Shown: positions 44,994 through 54,445, counted from the stretch's first letter. The stretch: 64,000 nucleotides of DNA from JAJPHF01 sp035293805 (GCA_035293805.1 DATGMD010000067.1:1-64000), one strand, 5' to 3'. Notes: generated by a model from the sequence alone, not told the origin. A program made the numbers and translations.

Positions 44994-46070
44994 ATGCCGC
45001 GAGGCTTGCCGCGACTTTGCCTGTGGGTGCTCGTCTGTGGGCTGCTGCTCAGTCTCGCGCCCGCGCCGTCAGGGGCGGCCCCTGCCCTGCCGCCAGCCGC
45101 CGTCGCCCAGGCGCCCGGCGCCCAGGCCGGCACGCTGCCGGTCCGCGTCGGCACGCTGGGCATCGTCGCCGACGCCCCGGTCTACCTGGCGGCCGATCAG
45201 GGCTACTTTGCCGAACAGGGCCTCGCCGCCACCTTGGAGCGGTTCGACACGGGCGCCCAGATGGTGGCGCCGCTCGCCGCGGGTCAGCTGGACGCGGGCG
45301 CCGGCACGCCGGCGGCCAGCCTGTTCAACGCGATCGGGCGCGATCTGCCGCTCCGTATCGTCGCCGACAACGCCCGCGTCGCCCCCGGCAACAGCCACAT
45401 CGTCCTCGTCGCCCGTCCCGATCTCCTGTCCAGCGGCGCCCTGCGCGACTACGCCGACCTGCGCGGGCTGCGCATCGCCGTGAACGCGCGGGGCACGGGC
45501 ACCGAGATCCAGCTCGACCGGGCGCTTGCCCGCGGGGGGCTGACCCTGGCCGATGTCGACCTGCAAGAGGTGCCGTTCCCCGACATGCTCGCGGCGCTGA
45601 GCAATCGCTCGCTCGACGCCGGCATCACGCTCGAGCCGTTCCGTGCCCTCGGCCTCGCCCGTGGCGTCTTCGAGGTCTTCCATCCCGTCGGCGACTTCTA
45701 TCCCGACCAGCAGATCGCCGTGCTGCTCTACTCGCCGCAGTTCGCCGCGCAGACGGACGTGGCCAACCGCTTCATGGTGGCCTACCTGCGCGGCCTGCGG
45801 GACTTCGCCGATGCGTTCTACCGCGACGTGAACCGCAACCAGGTAGTAGACGTGCTCGCGCGCAACACCGTGGTGCAGGACCGTGCGCTCTACGCCGCGA
45901 TGGTGCCGCACCAAGTGGACCGCAACGGGCAGGTGAACCGCGAGAGCCTGGCCGCCGACCTCGACTGGTACGCCGCGCACGGCTACCTGACCGGCGACAA
46001 GCCCGACCTGAATACGGTCATCGACATGCGGTTCGTGGACTACGCGCTGGAGCAGCTTGGGCGGCAGTAA
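44994..46070 (+). CDS. ABC substrate-binding protein (SBP-2)
   Basis: ATG 44994 follows GGGAGGAGACGACG; a GTG 24 bases upstream is less likely. A signal peptide (LCLWVLVCGLLLSLAPAPSG) without a clear lipobox is followed by DAPVYLAADQGYFAEQGLAA, ADLRGLRIAVNARGTGTEIQ-type lobe contacts and AYLRGLRDFADAFYRD. The layout is close to that of SBP-3 at 38717, with similar closing phrases (VIDMRFVDYALEQLG against VIDDRFSAYAVGQLG). Gene duplication with divergence is likely. Confidence 0.9.
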   Translation: MPRGLPRLCLWVLVCGLLLSLAPAPSGAAPALPPAAVAQAPGAQAGTLPVRVGTLGIVADAPVYLAADQGYFAEQGLAATLERFDTGAQMVAPLAAGQLDAGAGTPAASLFNAIGRDLPLRIVADNARVAPGNSHIVLVARPDLLSSGALRDYADLRGLRIAVNARGTGTEIQLDRALARGGLTLADVDLQEVPFPDMLAALSNRSLDAGITLEPFRALGLARGVFEVFHPVGDFYPDQQIAVLLYSPQFAAQTDVANRFMVAYLRGLRDFADAFYRDVNRNQVVDVLARNTVVQDRALYAAMVPHQVDRNGQVNRESLAADLDWYAAHGYLTGDKPDLNTVIDMRFVDYALEQLGRQ

Positions 46071-46141
46071 CCCCGCGGCGGTACGCGGCCGCGAGATCGG
46101 TTGGCAGGGCGGGCGGCTGGGCGCGAGTGCGCGCCCTGGCC

Positions 46142-46327
46142 CTAGGGGTTCGGCGCCTCCGGCCGCGGGTAGCCGGCCAGCAGCGTGTACAGCATGCCCG
46201 CTGGCAGGATAATCAACCCCAGCAGCGTGAGCACGTGGGCGCCGGACAGAATGCCGACCCCGAAGCACGCTCCCCCGATGATGATCCACAGCATGCTCAA
46301 CCACAGGGTGCCGTGTCTGATCCTCAT
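46142..46327 (-). CDS. Small two-helix membrane protein, 61 residues
   Basis: GGAGTGAAG precedes ATG 46327. Two hydrophobic segments (LWLSMLWIIIGGACFGVGIL and VLTLLGLIILPAGMLYTLLA) are joined by a short loop; the C-terminus GYPRPEAPNP is soluble. It converges with the binding-protein gene. Unknown function. Confidence 0.6.
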   Translation of the reverse strand: MRIRHGTLWLSMLWIIIGGACFGVGILSGAHVLTLLGLIILPAGMLYTLLAGYPRPEAPNP

Positions 46328-46479
46328 CTTCACTCCGTGCTCATCAGACTGTGTCCCAGGATACCACGCCCGCCCAACGGACGCGCCGTGGGCCAGGGCC
46401 AACGGGAGACTGAAGGCCGCGCCGGCCACACGGCCGCCCGCCCCTCAATCGCTGAATGCGGCGGTGCGGTCCCTATACT

Positions 46480-46518
46480 CCCTCTCCCCCTGGGAGAGGG
46501 TCGGGGTGAGGGCGCGCC
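46480..46518. repeat. Dispersed CCCTGGGAGAGGG...GGTGAGGG repeat, copy 2
   Basis: CTCTCCCCCTGGGAGAGGG followed by TCGGGGTGAGGGCGCGC repeats 43790-43825 with about three changes in 36 bases. It lies in the gap between a small membrane gene and the hydrolase gene; nothing else is visible in that 276-base gap. Confidence 0.75.
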
Positions 46519-46603
46519 CCGATAACCCAACCGTCGGCCCGGATCGGGTATGACGGGTCCGCCAACGCGGCGAACGGGAGCAATTCAGAGCTAGAGCGGG
46601 GAG

Positions 46604-47614
46604 CTACGGCAGGCTGCGAATCCAGGCGAGCGCCTGGTCGTGCTCGGCGGCGCTGATGTCGTGGCCCAGGCCGGGGAACTCGGTTTCCTGCACCGAGACG
46701 TTTAGGCTCTGGAGAGCCGCGGCGAAACGACGCGCGCGTTCGACTCGCGTGTTCCCGAGGTAAGGGCTCCACTGAGCCGGCACGGCCGATGGGTCATTGT
46801 CCTCCGCCCCCACGCCAATCCAGAACGGAATGCCGGGGAGCGCGTCAAGGTTCGCATCGCGGCCAAACCGCTGCTTCACGTCGGCAACGCCGAACGGGTA
46901 CGCCAGCGGCTGCACGCTGCCCGACACGGTGGTGGTCCGGAACGGTAGCGTGTACGTGCCGGCGGACATCAGCACGACGCCGCGGACGCGGTCGGGGTAC
47001 AGCAGCGCGAAGCGGTCGGCAAGCTGCGCGCCGCGCGAGAAGCCGTAGAGAGCGACGCGCGGCTGCAGCAAGTGGCCCGTCTTCGCCGGCAGCTCGTCGA
47101 GAATCTGCGCCAGCCGCGGCAGGAAGCGCGGCCCTTCGCTCGCCACGGTAGCCGGGTTGGTCCAGTCGCCGTAATCGAACGTCGGTCCGACCAGCACCCA
47201 GCCCTCGCGGTCGCTCCACGCCCGCACGCTGTCACACATGCCCCGCCCGTCGCCACCCATGCCGTGAAGGGCGACAAGCACCGGCGCGGGGTCCTTCACC
47301 CCGGGCGGAACGTGAACGTAGTAGTCGTCGAACACCAGGTCCTGCGCGGGCGAGGGCGCCGGGGCCGGCGGTGCGGCCGGGCTCGCGGCGTCGGGCGCGG
47401 GCACGACGATGGCGACCGGCGGGGTGTCCGCCGGGGGGTCGAGGTTGGGCCGCGAGATGACAGCGGCCGAGGCGCCGTCGTGCGACACGGGCGCGGCGGC
47501 GGCGCGGGACGCCGCGCTGCCCGAGAGCCCGAGGTATAGCGCGACCAGCACCAAGAGGGCGCTCAGCGCAACGATAATCCCCAGGATAGTGGCTCCCCGC
47601 GTCCGCTGGCGCAT
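46604..47614 (-). CDS. Membrane-anchored alpha/beta hydrolase, PHB-depolymerase/LpqC type
   Basis: One N-terminal helix (GATILGIIVALSALLVLVALYL) anchors a Pro/Ala linker and an extracytoplasmic hydrolase. VLVALHGMGGDGRGMC holds the oxyanion hole, YGFSRGAQLADR the nucleophile Ser in G-F-S-R-G. The likely acid is in IGVGAEDND and the base in FPGLGHDISAAEHDQ. Such enzymes cleave esters of polymers, lipids or aromatic carbohydrates. The 336-residue length is normal for the group. An AT-rich stretch upstream at 47660-47700 has TATAAT-like boxes. Confidence 0.85.
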   Translation of the reverse strand: MRQRTRGATILGIIVALSALLVLVALYLGLSGSAASRAAAAPVSHDGASAAVISRPNLDPPADTPPVAIVVPAPDAASPAAPPAPAPSPAQDLVFDDYYVHVPPGVKDPAPVLVALHGMGGDGRGMCDSVRAWSDREGWVLVGPTFDYGDWTNPATVASEGPRFLPRLAQILDELPAKTGHLLQPRVALYGFSRGAQLADRFALLYPDRVRGVVLMSAGTYTLPFRTTTVSGSVQPLAYPFGVADVKQRFGRDANLDALPGIPFWIGVGAEDNDPSAVPAQWSPYLGNTRVERARRFAAALQSLNVSVQETEFPGLGHDISAAEHDQALAWIRSLP

Positions 47615-47890
47615 CCGTGCCCCCGGCTCCCTATACCATCGCGGCGCTGCCGCCCACCATCTCCATTATATAAGCTGTTTCTTAACCCATGCCATTATAA
47701 CCGGCCGGCACCCACCCACGACTGCGGCAGGCACGGTCGGGAACGACCAGGCAACGGTCGGAAACGGCAAAGGAGCGGTCGGCCCGGGATCTGTGAGGGT
47801 TCTGCGGCCATCGCGCCCGGCGCGACGGGGCGGAGTGCGCCCCCCCGGGGGAGTCAGCTCGCGCGGCGGGGAGTGGAGCCGGCGCCGCGC
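47615..47890. other. Intergenic region with AT-rich patch and short irregular repeats
   Basis: The minus strand at 47663-47700 holds two TATAAT-like strings (TATATAATGG and TTATAATGG), candidate promoter parts of the hydrolase gene, but neither has a good -35. At 47740-47790 the string CGGTCGG recurs three times (ACGGTCGGGAACG, ACGGTCGGAAACG, GCGGTCGG) with a spacing of about 22 bases. Meaning unknown. Confidence 0.4.
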
Positions 47891-50167
47891 TCAGGGCGCG
47901 TTGAGCGCCGCGCCATAGTAGCGGATGTAGTCCTCGACGTAGTAGTCCCACCAGCCGTGGCCGCGGCCGGTCTGGACGTGCCACGCCGGCTCGATGCCGC
48001 GCGCTTCGAGAGCGTCCTTGAGCTGCTCGGCTCGGTCGTAGTAGACGTCTTCGTCGCCGAGGTCGATCCAGATCTTCAGGCCCTCGATGTCCGGTGCGGT
48101 GGCCGCGAGGCTCACAGGGTCGCGCATCTCCCATTCCTCGCCGGTGCCCAGGAATGGGATCTCGCCGTCGTCCTCGCGCAGCGACGGGCTGTGCGCGCCG
48201 ATCACGCCGAAGACTGAGGGGTGGTTGAAGCCTAGCTGGAGCGCGCCGTGGGCGCCCATCGAGACGCCGCCGATCCCGCGCCGCGCGCTTTCGGGTAGCG
48301 TCCGGTAGGTGGCGTCCACGTGGCGCACGAGGTCCTCCGCGACGTAATCGCCCCAGCGCGGCCCGTCGTCCACGTGGTTCACCCAGTACGCGTAGTCGCC
48401 CTGCGGGAACACCACGATCATCGGCTCCACTTCAGAGGAGGTGATGAGCCGGTCCACTGCGTCCACGAACCCGTAGGCCAGCCACTCTTCGTAGGACGCG
48501 GCGATGCCGTGCAGCATGAATAGCACCGGGTAGCGCCGACCCGCGGTGTCGTAGTCGGGCGGCAGATAGACGAAGTACGGCATCTCGGCGTCAAGCGCCG
48601 GGCTGTAGAAGAACTGCTGACGGAGCGTCCCCTGGACCGGGCCAACGTAAGGACTAACGCTGGCCGCGGTGCCGGTCGGCCCCGCGGCGCTGCCGGGGCG
48701 CCGCACAATCGGCTCGCGCGCCGGAAAGTCGGGAATCTTGCCGCCGCGCGGCACCGGTGTGCCGAAGGCGCGCGCCATCCGCGGATCGGCGGCCGGCGGC
48801 GCGGGGCTCCGCGCCGCGCCCGGCAGGCTCGGCAACGGTTCGAGCGGTAGGACGAGCAAGCAGGCGATCGCCGCCGCGGTGGGCATCGCGATCCACGCAC
48901 GCCAGTGCCGAGCGCGCGGCAAGAACAGCCGCCAGCGGATCATCAGCCAGGTGAGGCCGACGAGCGCCAACTGGAGGGCGGTGTAGGCCGTCTGCAGCCG
49001 GCGCGCGCTGAGGGGCAGCGGTGGCAGGAGCACGCCGACCAGCAAGACGAAAACGACGTGCACCGCGTAGGCATACAGGGCATTCTGGCCCAGCGGCAAG
49101 AGCAGCCAGCCAAGCAGCCGATTCCACGGCCGCCATAGACGATCCACGAGGAGGTAGGCGAACACGAACACGAGCGCGAACGCCAGCAGGCGGCCCGGCC
49201 GCAGGTCGCCCTTCCCGAACAGGGCGACGACGAGATCGGTCACGTCGAGGCTCGCCGGGTCGTCCACCGGCAGCATCCGCCAGAACGCGTCGCCGGCGCG
49301 GTAGATGGCGATGAGGCCCGCCACCCCCAGCCCCGAGACGATCAGCGCCGGCCAGCGGGGCACCCAGCGGAGCGCCGCCGCGAGGCGCTCGCGGTGGTAG
49401 CCCATCACGATGGCCGTCACGAACAGCGCCTGCCAGGCCGAGAAGTGGAACGCGTAGTTCCCGGCGATCTGCCAGGGCACGTCCGCCTGCTCGGGGAAGA
49501 ACTGGTACGCGGCCCACAGCGCCCAGGAGAGCGCGAGCACGACGGGGGTATAGCCCTGCGACAGGAGAATCAGCACCAGCGGCGTGACCGCCAGCAGCAG
49601 CGCGTAGAGCAACGGAATGTCGACCACGTAGTAGGTGCGGTGGAGGGTAAGCACGCTGACGACGAACGCCGCCGGGTCGCCGAGGTCGACGCTCTGGGCC
49701 CAGCGAAGACCCAGCGCCTCGGACACGGGCAGGAAGACGAGCGTCAGCCCCACCGCCAGCAGGTAGAGCTGCGCGGCGCGCTCCAGCACCCGGCGCAGCG
49801 CCGCGCCGAGACCATCGCGCGCGATGAGCCCCCGGTATGCGATGCCGACGACCAGGCCGGAGATGAAGATGAAGCCTTCCGCCGCCGAGGTGAAGAAGCG
49901 GTTGCCGCCCGTCACCGCATACAGCCACGAGGGGCCGCCGATGTGGTCGACGATCATCGCCACCGCGCAGAAGCCGCGCAGGAAGTCCAGCCGGAGATCC
50001 CGCCGCCCGCTCGCCCCGTACGCTAGGCGCGGCCATTTGAGGACGAAGGGCCAGCGCCGCTGCGGTCCATCGGCGCTGGGTGCCGGCGCGCTGCTCGGCG
50101 CGGCGGCGGCGGGCCTTTCCGGCGCGTCGCCGAGCGTCTCGACTGGCGCGGGCGGGTCGCGGTCCAC
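47891..50167 (-). CDS. OpgC-type membrane acyltransferase fused to an esterase-D-like domain
   Basis: AGGGAGAGGCTCC precedes GTG 50167. Residues about 55-420 contain roughly ten hydrophobic segments and the OpgC start signature RDLRLDFLRGFCAVAMIVDH, with AAEGFIFISGLVVGIAYRGL. OpgC succinylates periplasmic glucans in the known case. After a Pro/Ala linker, residues about 490-758 form an esterase of the antigen-85/esterase-D group: YPVLFMLHGIAASYEEWLAY, IGGVSMGAHGALQLGF with the nucleophile Ser, DLGDEDVYYDRAEQ with the acid, and GRGHGWWDYYVEDYIRYY with the His. One polypeptide of 758 residues thus carries an acyl-adding and an acyl-removing or transferring domain, the latter outside the membrane. 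Confidence 0.88.
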   Translation of the reverse strand: MDRDPPAPVETLGDAPERPAAAAPSSAPAPSADGPQRRWPFVLKWPRLAYGASGRRDLRLDFLRGFCAVAMIVDHIGGPSWLYAVTGGNRFFTSAAEGFIFISGLVVGIAYRGLIARDGLGAALRRVLERAAQLYLLAVGLTLVFLPVSEALGLRWAQSVDLGDPAAFVVSVLTLHRTYYVVDIPLLYALLLAVTPLVLILLSQGYTPVVLALSWALWAAYQFFPEQADVPWQIAGNYAFHFSAWQALFVTAIVMGYHRERLAAALRWVPRWPALIVSGLGVAGLIAIYRAGDAFWRMLPVDDPASLDVTDLVVALFGKGDLRPGRLLAFALVFVFAYLLVDRLWRPWNRLLGWLLLPLGQNALYAYAVHVVFVLLVGVLLPPLPLSARRLQTAYTALQLALVGLTWLMIRWRLFLPRARHWRAWIAMPTAAAIACLLVLPLEPLPSLPGAARSPAPPAADPRMARAFGTPVPRGGKIPDFPAREPIVRRPGSAAGPTGTAASVSPYVGPVQGTLRQQFFYSPALDAEMPYFVYLPPDYDTAGRRYPVLFMLHGIAASYEEWLAYGFVDAVDRLITSSEVEPMIVVFPQGDYAYWVNHVDDGPRWGDYVAEDLVRHVDATYRTLPESARRGIGGVSMGAHGALQLGFNHPSVFGVIGAHSPSLREDDGEIPFLGTGEEWEMRDPVSLAATAPDIEGLKIWIDLGDEDVYYDRAEQLKDALEARGIEPAWHVQTGRGHGWWDYYVEDYIRYYGAALNAP

Positions 50168-50248
50168 GGAGCCTCTCCCTGCACGTGCGCTGGACCCGGA
50201 GAGTCTAGCACGCGCACATAAGACGCCGATAAGACCGCCCGCTGCCTG

Positions 50249-51496
50249 TCAGGGTGGCGTGGGGAGGGGCGCCGACTCGCTGGCCTCGCTGCCGCTGCTG
50301 CCGTGGACGATCAGCTCGACGGTGGGGGGCACGCCGGGCGGCGGGCTAGCGGTCGTCGTCCAGGTCCAGGAGGCGAAGCCCGAGGCATCAGTCCGCTCGG
50401 GCTCCGGCCGGGCGCCCTCGGCGGCACGGCCCGCGGCTTCCGCGCCGTTGGCGTAGTGGTACTCCTTCGCCAGCCACTCACGTGGCCGGAAGCCGACCAC
50501 GGCGACGTTGAGCACGTCGGACGGCGCCTGGTCGCCGCGGAACACCGTCAGGCCCGCCGGGTAGCGAGGCAGCAAGTCGGCCGCCAGCGCGCTCCGCGCA
50601 TCGCGCTCGGCGTCGACCGTCGTCGTGCCCAGCGCCTGCTCGAAGGCCGCCTCGAAGGAGTAGGGCGCGCCCGTCTGGCGCACGACGTCGATGACCGCCG
50701 GTAGGCCGTAGCTGTTGGCCAGCCAGTCGATGACCAGCGAGCTGTGGGAGTAGATCTGCCCCGCCCACCCCGACCCCGCCGCCTGCTGCCAGCGCTGGTT
50801 GGTGTTCAGGTCGTGCAGCGGCACCAGCCGGTCGGTGTGCAGCGCGCTCGCCACGCGCGCCTCGCGCAGCCAGCGGTCGCGCGCGGCGTAGCTGGGGCTG
50901 TGCTCGGCCAGCACGCGGCCCTGGATGTACTCGGCCAGGCCCTCGTTAAACCACTGGGCAATGCCGCGGCGCTGCGTCGTGTCGCCCTGCTCGACCTGAT
51001 GGGTCAGCTCGTGGGAGACGTAGTCCAGCGCCTCGTCCGCCGAGCCCCAGCCGTCCGCCTGGCAGTAGATGCCGCGCCGCGGCGTGGCGTTCTGGGCCAC
51101 CGCGAAGCACTCCGGCGAGACGTCAGGCCCCGGCGTGCGCAAGAGCTGGCCGCTCAACGACGACAGCTCGCGCGGATCGTTGAACAGATAGAACTCGAGC
51201 CGCGCCTGCGGCAGCGGCAGGCCGGTGATGCGCGGCACCGCCTCCAGGGCGATTGCCACGGCATCGCGCATCCAGCGCAGCTTCGCGTCGGATACGCTGG
51301 GGGCAACGTAGAGCGGCACGTCGGAGTCCAGCACCTGGCGGAGCGTCACGCCCTCGATGGTGATCGGGCCCGTGGCGACCGGCTCCTGTGCCCACGCGCG
51401 CCGCGCCGTAACGCTCATACCGAGCAGGCATACGGCCAGCAGCGCCAGCCGCGCTCCCGGCCCCGGCACCCGGCATCTCGCGCTTCGGCCGTTCAT
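50249..51496 (-). CDS. Exported HExxH metalloprotease, peptidase-MA-like
   Basis: GGAGAGCGAGCG precedes ATG 51496. A signal peptide (LALLAVCLLGMSVTARRAWA) is followed by a strand-rich region with LEFYLFNDPREL, then DYVSHELTHQVEQGD with zinc ligands HELTH and the downstream glutamate helix QWFNEGLAEYIQG. IYSHSSLVIDWLANSYG continues the fold. This is the peptidase-MA (DUF1570-like) arrangement; targets are unknown. A Thr/Pro-rich tail closes the 415 residues. A similar protease, fused to other domains, is at 57674. Confidence 0.85.
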   Translation of the reverse strand: MNGRSARCRVPGPGARLALLAVCLLGMSVTARRAWAQEPVATGPITIEGVTLRQVLDSDVPLYVAPSVSDAKLRWMRDAVAIALEAVPRITGLPLPQARLEFYLFNDPRELSSLSGQLLRTPGPDVSPECFAVAQNATPRRGIYCQADGWGSADEALDYVSHELTHQVEQGDTTQRRGIAQWFNEGLAEYIQGRVLAEHSPSYAARDRWLREARVASALHTDRLVPLHDLNTNQRWQQAAGSGWAGQIYSHSSLVIDWLANSYGLPAVIDVVRQTGAPYSFEAAFEQALGTTTVDAERDARSALAADLLPRYPAGLTVFRGDQAPSDVLNVAVVGFRPREWLAKEYHYANGAEAAGRAAEGARPEPERTDASGFASWTWTTTASPPPGVPPTVELIVHGSSGSEASESAPLPTPP

Positions 51497-51726
51497 CGCT
51501 CGCTCTCTCCTCGTGGCGCAGCGCCCGTCGCGCGCCCGTCCTAGCCCGACGCCGATCACCAGCAGCCGCCTTGATTGCCCCCAGCATAGCGGGTGGCCCG
51601 GCCGCGGAGCAATGGCCTGCCGCCGCGCCCCGGCCGGGCACCCGACGATTGACGCCTCGCGCGCCCTGGGCTACAGTTTCTCACGCCCGACGCCGCCAGC
51701 GTCGGGCCACCGCCAAAGGAGGCCGC

Positions 51727-51981
51727 ATGTTTGGCTCGCGTCGGCTGGGCCCGGAGACGATGCCCCTCGACCAGAACATCGCGCTGTTGTTCTTCGAGTA
51801 CCTGATCGGGTCCCCCGACGAGCGCGGCAAGTGGTCCGTCCTGGGCAAGGAGGCCGAGCCGCTGGAAGCGTGGCTGCGCGCCGGCTGGCGGGTGATCGGC
51901 CAATCGCAGTCGTCGGTCACCAACCTCGGCGGCATGCAGGCCGTTATGCTGACCTATACCTTGAGCCGGATGGCCGACTGA
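51727..51981 (+). CDS. Small soluble protein, DUF4177-like pattern
   Basis: AAAGGAGGCCGC precedes ATG 51727. The 84-residue product, ending MLTYTLSRMAD, contains LEAWLRAGWRVIGQSQSSV, which resembles the 'gly-Trp-hydrophobic' signature of DUF4177-type small proteins. No signal or membrane segment. It converges with the molybdenum hydroxylase gene. Function unknown. Confidence 0.65.
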   Translation: MFGSRRLGPETMPLDQNIALLFFEYLIGSPDERGKWSVLGKEAEPLEAWLRAGWRVIGQSQSSVTNLGGMQAVMLTYTLSRMAD

Positions 51982-51999
51982 GAGACCGAACCCGCCAGG

Positions 52000-54216
52000 T
52001 CACTTCGCGCGCAGTGCCCGCAGGACCTTCTCGGCGGTGATCGGCAGGTCGGTGATCCGCACGCCCACCGCGTCGTAGACGGCGTTGGCGATGGCGCCGG
52101 CCGTGGGCACGTTGCCGCTCTCGCCGATCGCCTTGCCGCGGTACGGCGCCGGGCCCTCGTCGGACTCCACCAGCACCGTCGTCAGCTCCGGGATGTCCTT
52201 GACCGTGGGGATCTTGAACTCCCCGAGGTTTGCCGTAACGACGCGGCCCTCGTCGATGCTCAGCTCCTCCATCGTGGCGAAGCCGAACCCCATGATGGTC
52301 CCGCCCTCGATCTGCCCTTGGTGGCTGAGCGGGTTGATGATCGTGCCCACGTCGTGGGTGGTGACGATGCGGCGGACGCGCACCTGCCCCGTTTCGGGAT
52401 CGACCTCGACCTCGGCCGCCTGCGCCGTGAAGCACGTCACGTCGACGTGGTCGGCGCTGTAGCGCGCCCGCCCCTCGACCGGCCCGCTCGCCGCCACCTC
52501 GTCCCAGGGCAGGCCGCGGCCGCCGTCGTTGACGACTACGAAGCGCCCGTTCTCCAGCCGCACGTCGCCCGCGGGCACGCCGAGCGCCTGCGCCGCGCGG
52601 CCGCGCAGCTCGTCGCGGGCCTGGAGGCTCGCCTGGTACGCGGCCTGGCCGGCGACGTGCGTCACGCGGCTGCCGCCGGAGCCGGCGTCGGCCGGCGCCT
52701 GGCTGGTGCCGCCCACCGCCAGCTGCACCGCCTCGAGCGGCACCGTCAGCGTTTCGGCCACGATCTGGCGCATGGCGGTGTGGGCGCCCGTCCCCACGTC
52801 GGGCACGGCGGTGATCAGCGTCACCGCACCGCCCGGGTCCACCCGCACGATAGCCTCCGACGCGCCCCCGCCGACGGTCCGCTGCGCGCACGCCATGCCG
52901 CGCCCGACGTTGCGCGGCCGCGGCTTGGTCCACTCGACCGTCTCGGCACAGCGGCGCAGCACGTCCTTCAGCTTGATGTCGTGCCACTCGTGGCCGACCG
53001 GCGACAGGTCGCCCTCCTCCATCGCGTTCAGCATGCGGAACTCGTAGGGGTCCAGCCCGAGCGCGTGGGCGATCATGTCCATGTCCGACTCGACCGCGAA
53101 GGCCACCTGCGGGTCGCCAGGCGAGCGCATGTGCCCGCACGGCACCTGATTCGTATAGACCGAGTACGCATCGATGCGGACGTGCGGGATCTTGTAGACA
53201 CCGCCCGCCTCGCAGGCGCCCCACAGATTCACGATCGCCGTCGGCTTGAAGCCGCCGTAGGCGCCGCTGTTGAAGTAGATCTCCGCGTGGCGGGCGCAGA
53301 TGCGGTTGTCGGCCGTCAGGCCCGTGCGCAGGCGGATCACCGAGGCGTGGCGCGGGTTGGCGGCCATCAGCTCCTCGGTGTAGCTCATCACCATCTTGAC
53401 GGGCTGCCCCGTGCGGCGGGCTAGCGGGTATTCGATCAGGAGGTCGCCGATACTGCCCTTGCCGCCGAAGTCGCCGCCGATGTGCGCCTGCTGCACCGTG
53501 ATCTCGCTCTCGGCCAGGTCCAGCGCCTGCGCGAGCAGCTGGCGCGAGCGGAACGGCATCTTGTTGCTCATCCACGCTTCGAGCCCGCCGTCGGTGGCGC
53601 GGAGGATGGACGCGAACGGCTCGATGTAGCCGTGGTGGCTCGTGGGCGTGGTGAACACGTGCTCGAACGTGCGCACGGCCTGGCGGAAGCCCTCGTCCAC
53701 GTCGCCCTTCGTCCAGACACGGTGCGAGTGGCAGTTGGGGACCTCGCTGATCGGCTCGGGCAGGCCCTCGTACGCGGCCATGTTCGGGTGTAGGATCGGC
53801 GCGTCGTCGCGGATCGCCAGCAGCGGATCGAACACCGCCGGCAGCTCCTCGTACTCGACGTCGATCAGGTTCAGGGCCTCCTCGGCCGTGTCGAGATCGT
53901 CAGCCGCCACCGCCGCGACCTTCTCCCCGACGAAGCGCACGACGTCGCGCGCGAGGACCGGCATGTCCTTCAGCCACCGCCCCCAGAGCCGGTCGGGCAG
54001 ATCGGCGGCGGTCAAGACGGCGCGAACCCCGGGCAGGGCCGCGGCCCGGCTGGTGTCGATGCGCACGATGCGCGCATGGGGAAGCGGACTGCGCAAGCAC
54101 CGGGCCCAGAGCATGCCGGGCAGCACCACGTCCGCCGCGTAGCGCGCGGTGCCGGTGACCTTCGCCTCGCCCTCGACGCGACCAACGGGCTTGCCGACCG
54201 CCACGAACTGTGCCAT
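52000..54216 (-). CDS. Xanthine dehydrogenase-family molybdopterin-binding (large) subunit, orphan
   Basis: The 738 residues show the XdhA/CoxL layout: GKPVGRVEGEAKVTGTARYA, ADVVLPGMLWARCLRSPLPH, HIGGDFGGKGSIGDLLIEYP, CGHMRSPGDPQVAFAVESDM, GTGAHTAMRQIVAETL, and near the end GKAIGESGNVPTAGAIANAV with the catalytic Glu. The family hydroxylates purines, aldehydes, CO or aromatic acyl-CoA with a molybdenum cofactor. Its usual partners, the [2Fe-2S] subunit (CoxS) and FAD subunit (CoxM), are absent on both sides. Start ATG 54216 begins the homology. The substrate is not deducible, but MRSPGDP lacks the cysteine loop of CO dehydrogenase. Confidence 0.9.
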   Translation of the reverse strand: MAQFVAVGKPVGRVEGEAKVTGTARYAADVVLPGMLWARCLRSPLPHARIVRIDTSRAAALPGVRAVLTAADLPDRLWGRWLKDMPVLARDVVRFVGEKVAAVAADDLDTAEEALNLIDVEYEELPAVFDPLLAIRDDAPILHPNMAAYEGLPEPISEVPNCHSHRVWTKGDVDEGFRQAVRTFEHVFTTPTSHHGYIEPFASILRATDGGLEAWMSNKMPFRSRQLLAQALDLAESEITVQQAHIGGDFGGKGSIGDLLIEYPLARRTGQPVKMVMSYTEELMAANPRHASVIRLRTGLTADNRICARHAEIYFNSGAYGGFKPTAIVNLWGACEAGGVYKIPHVRIDAYSVYTNQVPCGHMRSPGDPQVAFAVESDMDMIAHALGLDPYEFRMLNAMEEGDLSPVGHEWHDIKLKDVLRRCAETVEWTKPRPRNVGRGMACAQRTVGGGASEAIVRVDPGGAVTLITAVPDVGTGAHTAMRQIVAETLTVPLEAVQLAVGGTSQAPADAGSGGSRVTHVAGQAAYQASLQARDELRGRAAQALGVPAGDVRLENGRFVVVNDGGRGLPWDEVAASGPVEGRARYSADHVDVTCFTAQAAEVEVDPETGQVRVRRIVTTHDVGTIINPLSHQGQIEGGTIMGFGFATMEELSIDEGRVVTANLGEFKIPTVKDIPELTTVLVESDEGPAPYRGKAIGESGNVPTAGAIANAVYDAVGVRITDLPITAEKVLRALRAK

Positions 54217-54370
54217 CGGACCGTCTCCTCGACGCGGTAATCGCCGGCATGATACCAGGCGCGCGGGCGCCGACACGGTAGCCGCCCCGTGCGACACCCG
54301 ACGCGCCGTGCGCCCATTCCCGCGCCGCGGGCCACCCACTTCAGCGCAGTACGGAGACGGGCGGAAACAG

Positions 54371-54401
54371 CACACCGGGCGTGCCTGGCACGCCCGGTGT
54401 G
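54371..54401. terminator. Perfect inverted repeat after the large FecR gene
   Basis: CACACCGGGCGTGCC (54371-54385) and GGCACGCCCGGTGTG (54387-54401) are exact complements around a single T. The site is 45 bases past the FecR stop (minus strand) and upstream of the molybdenum-hydroxylase gene. It probably ends the FecR transcript; an operator is the other reading. Confidence 0.55.
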
Positions 54402-54445
54402 TGATCGCAAATCTGCGGGGGCGCGCGCGAGGCGCCCCTCAGGGC

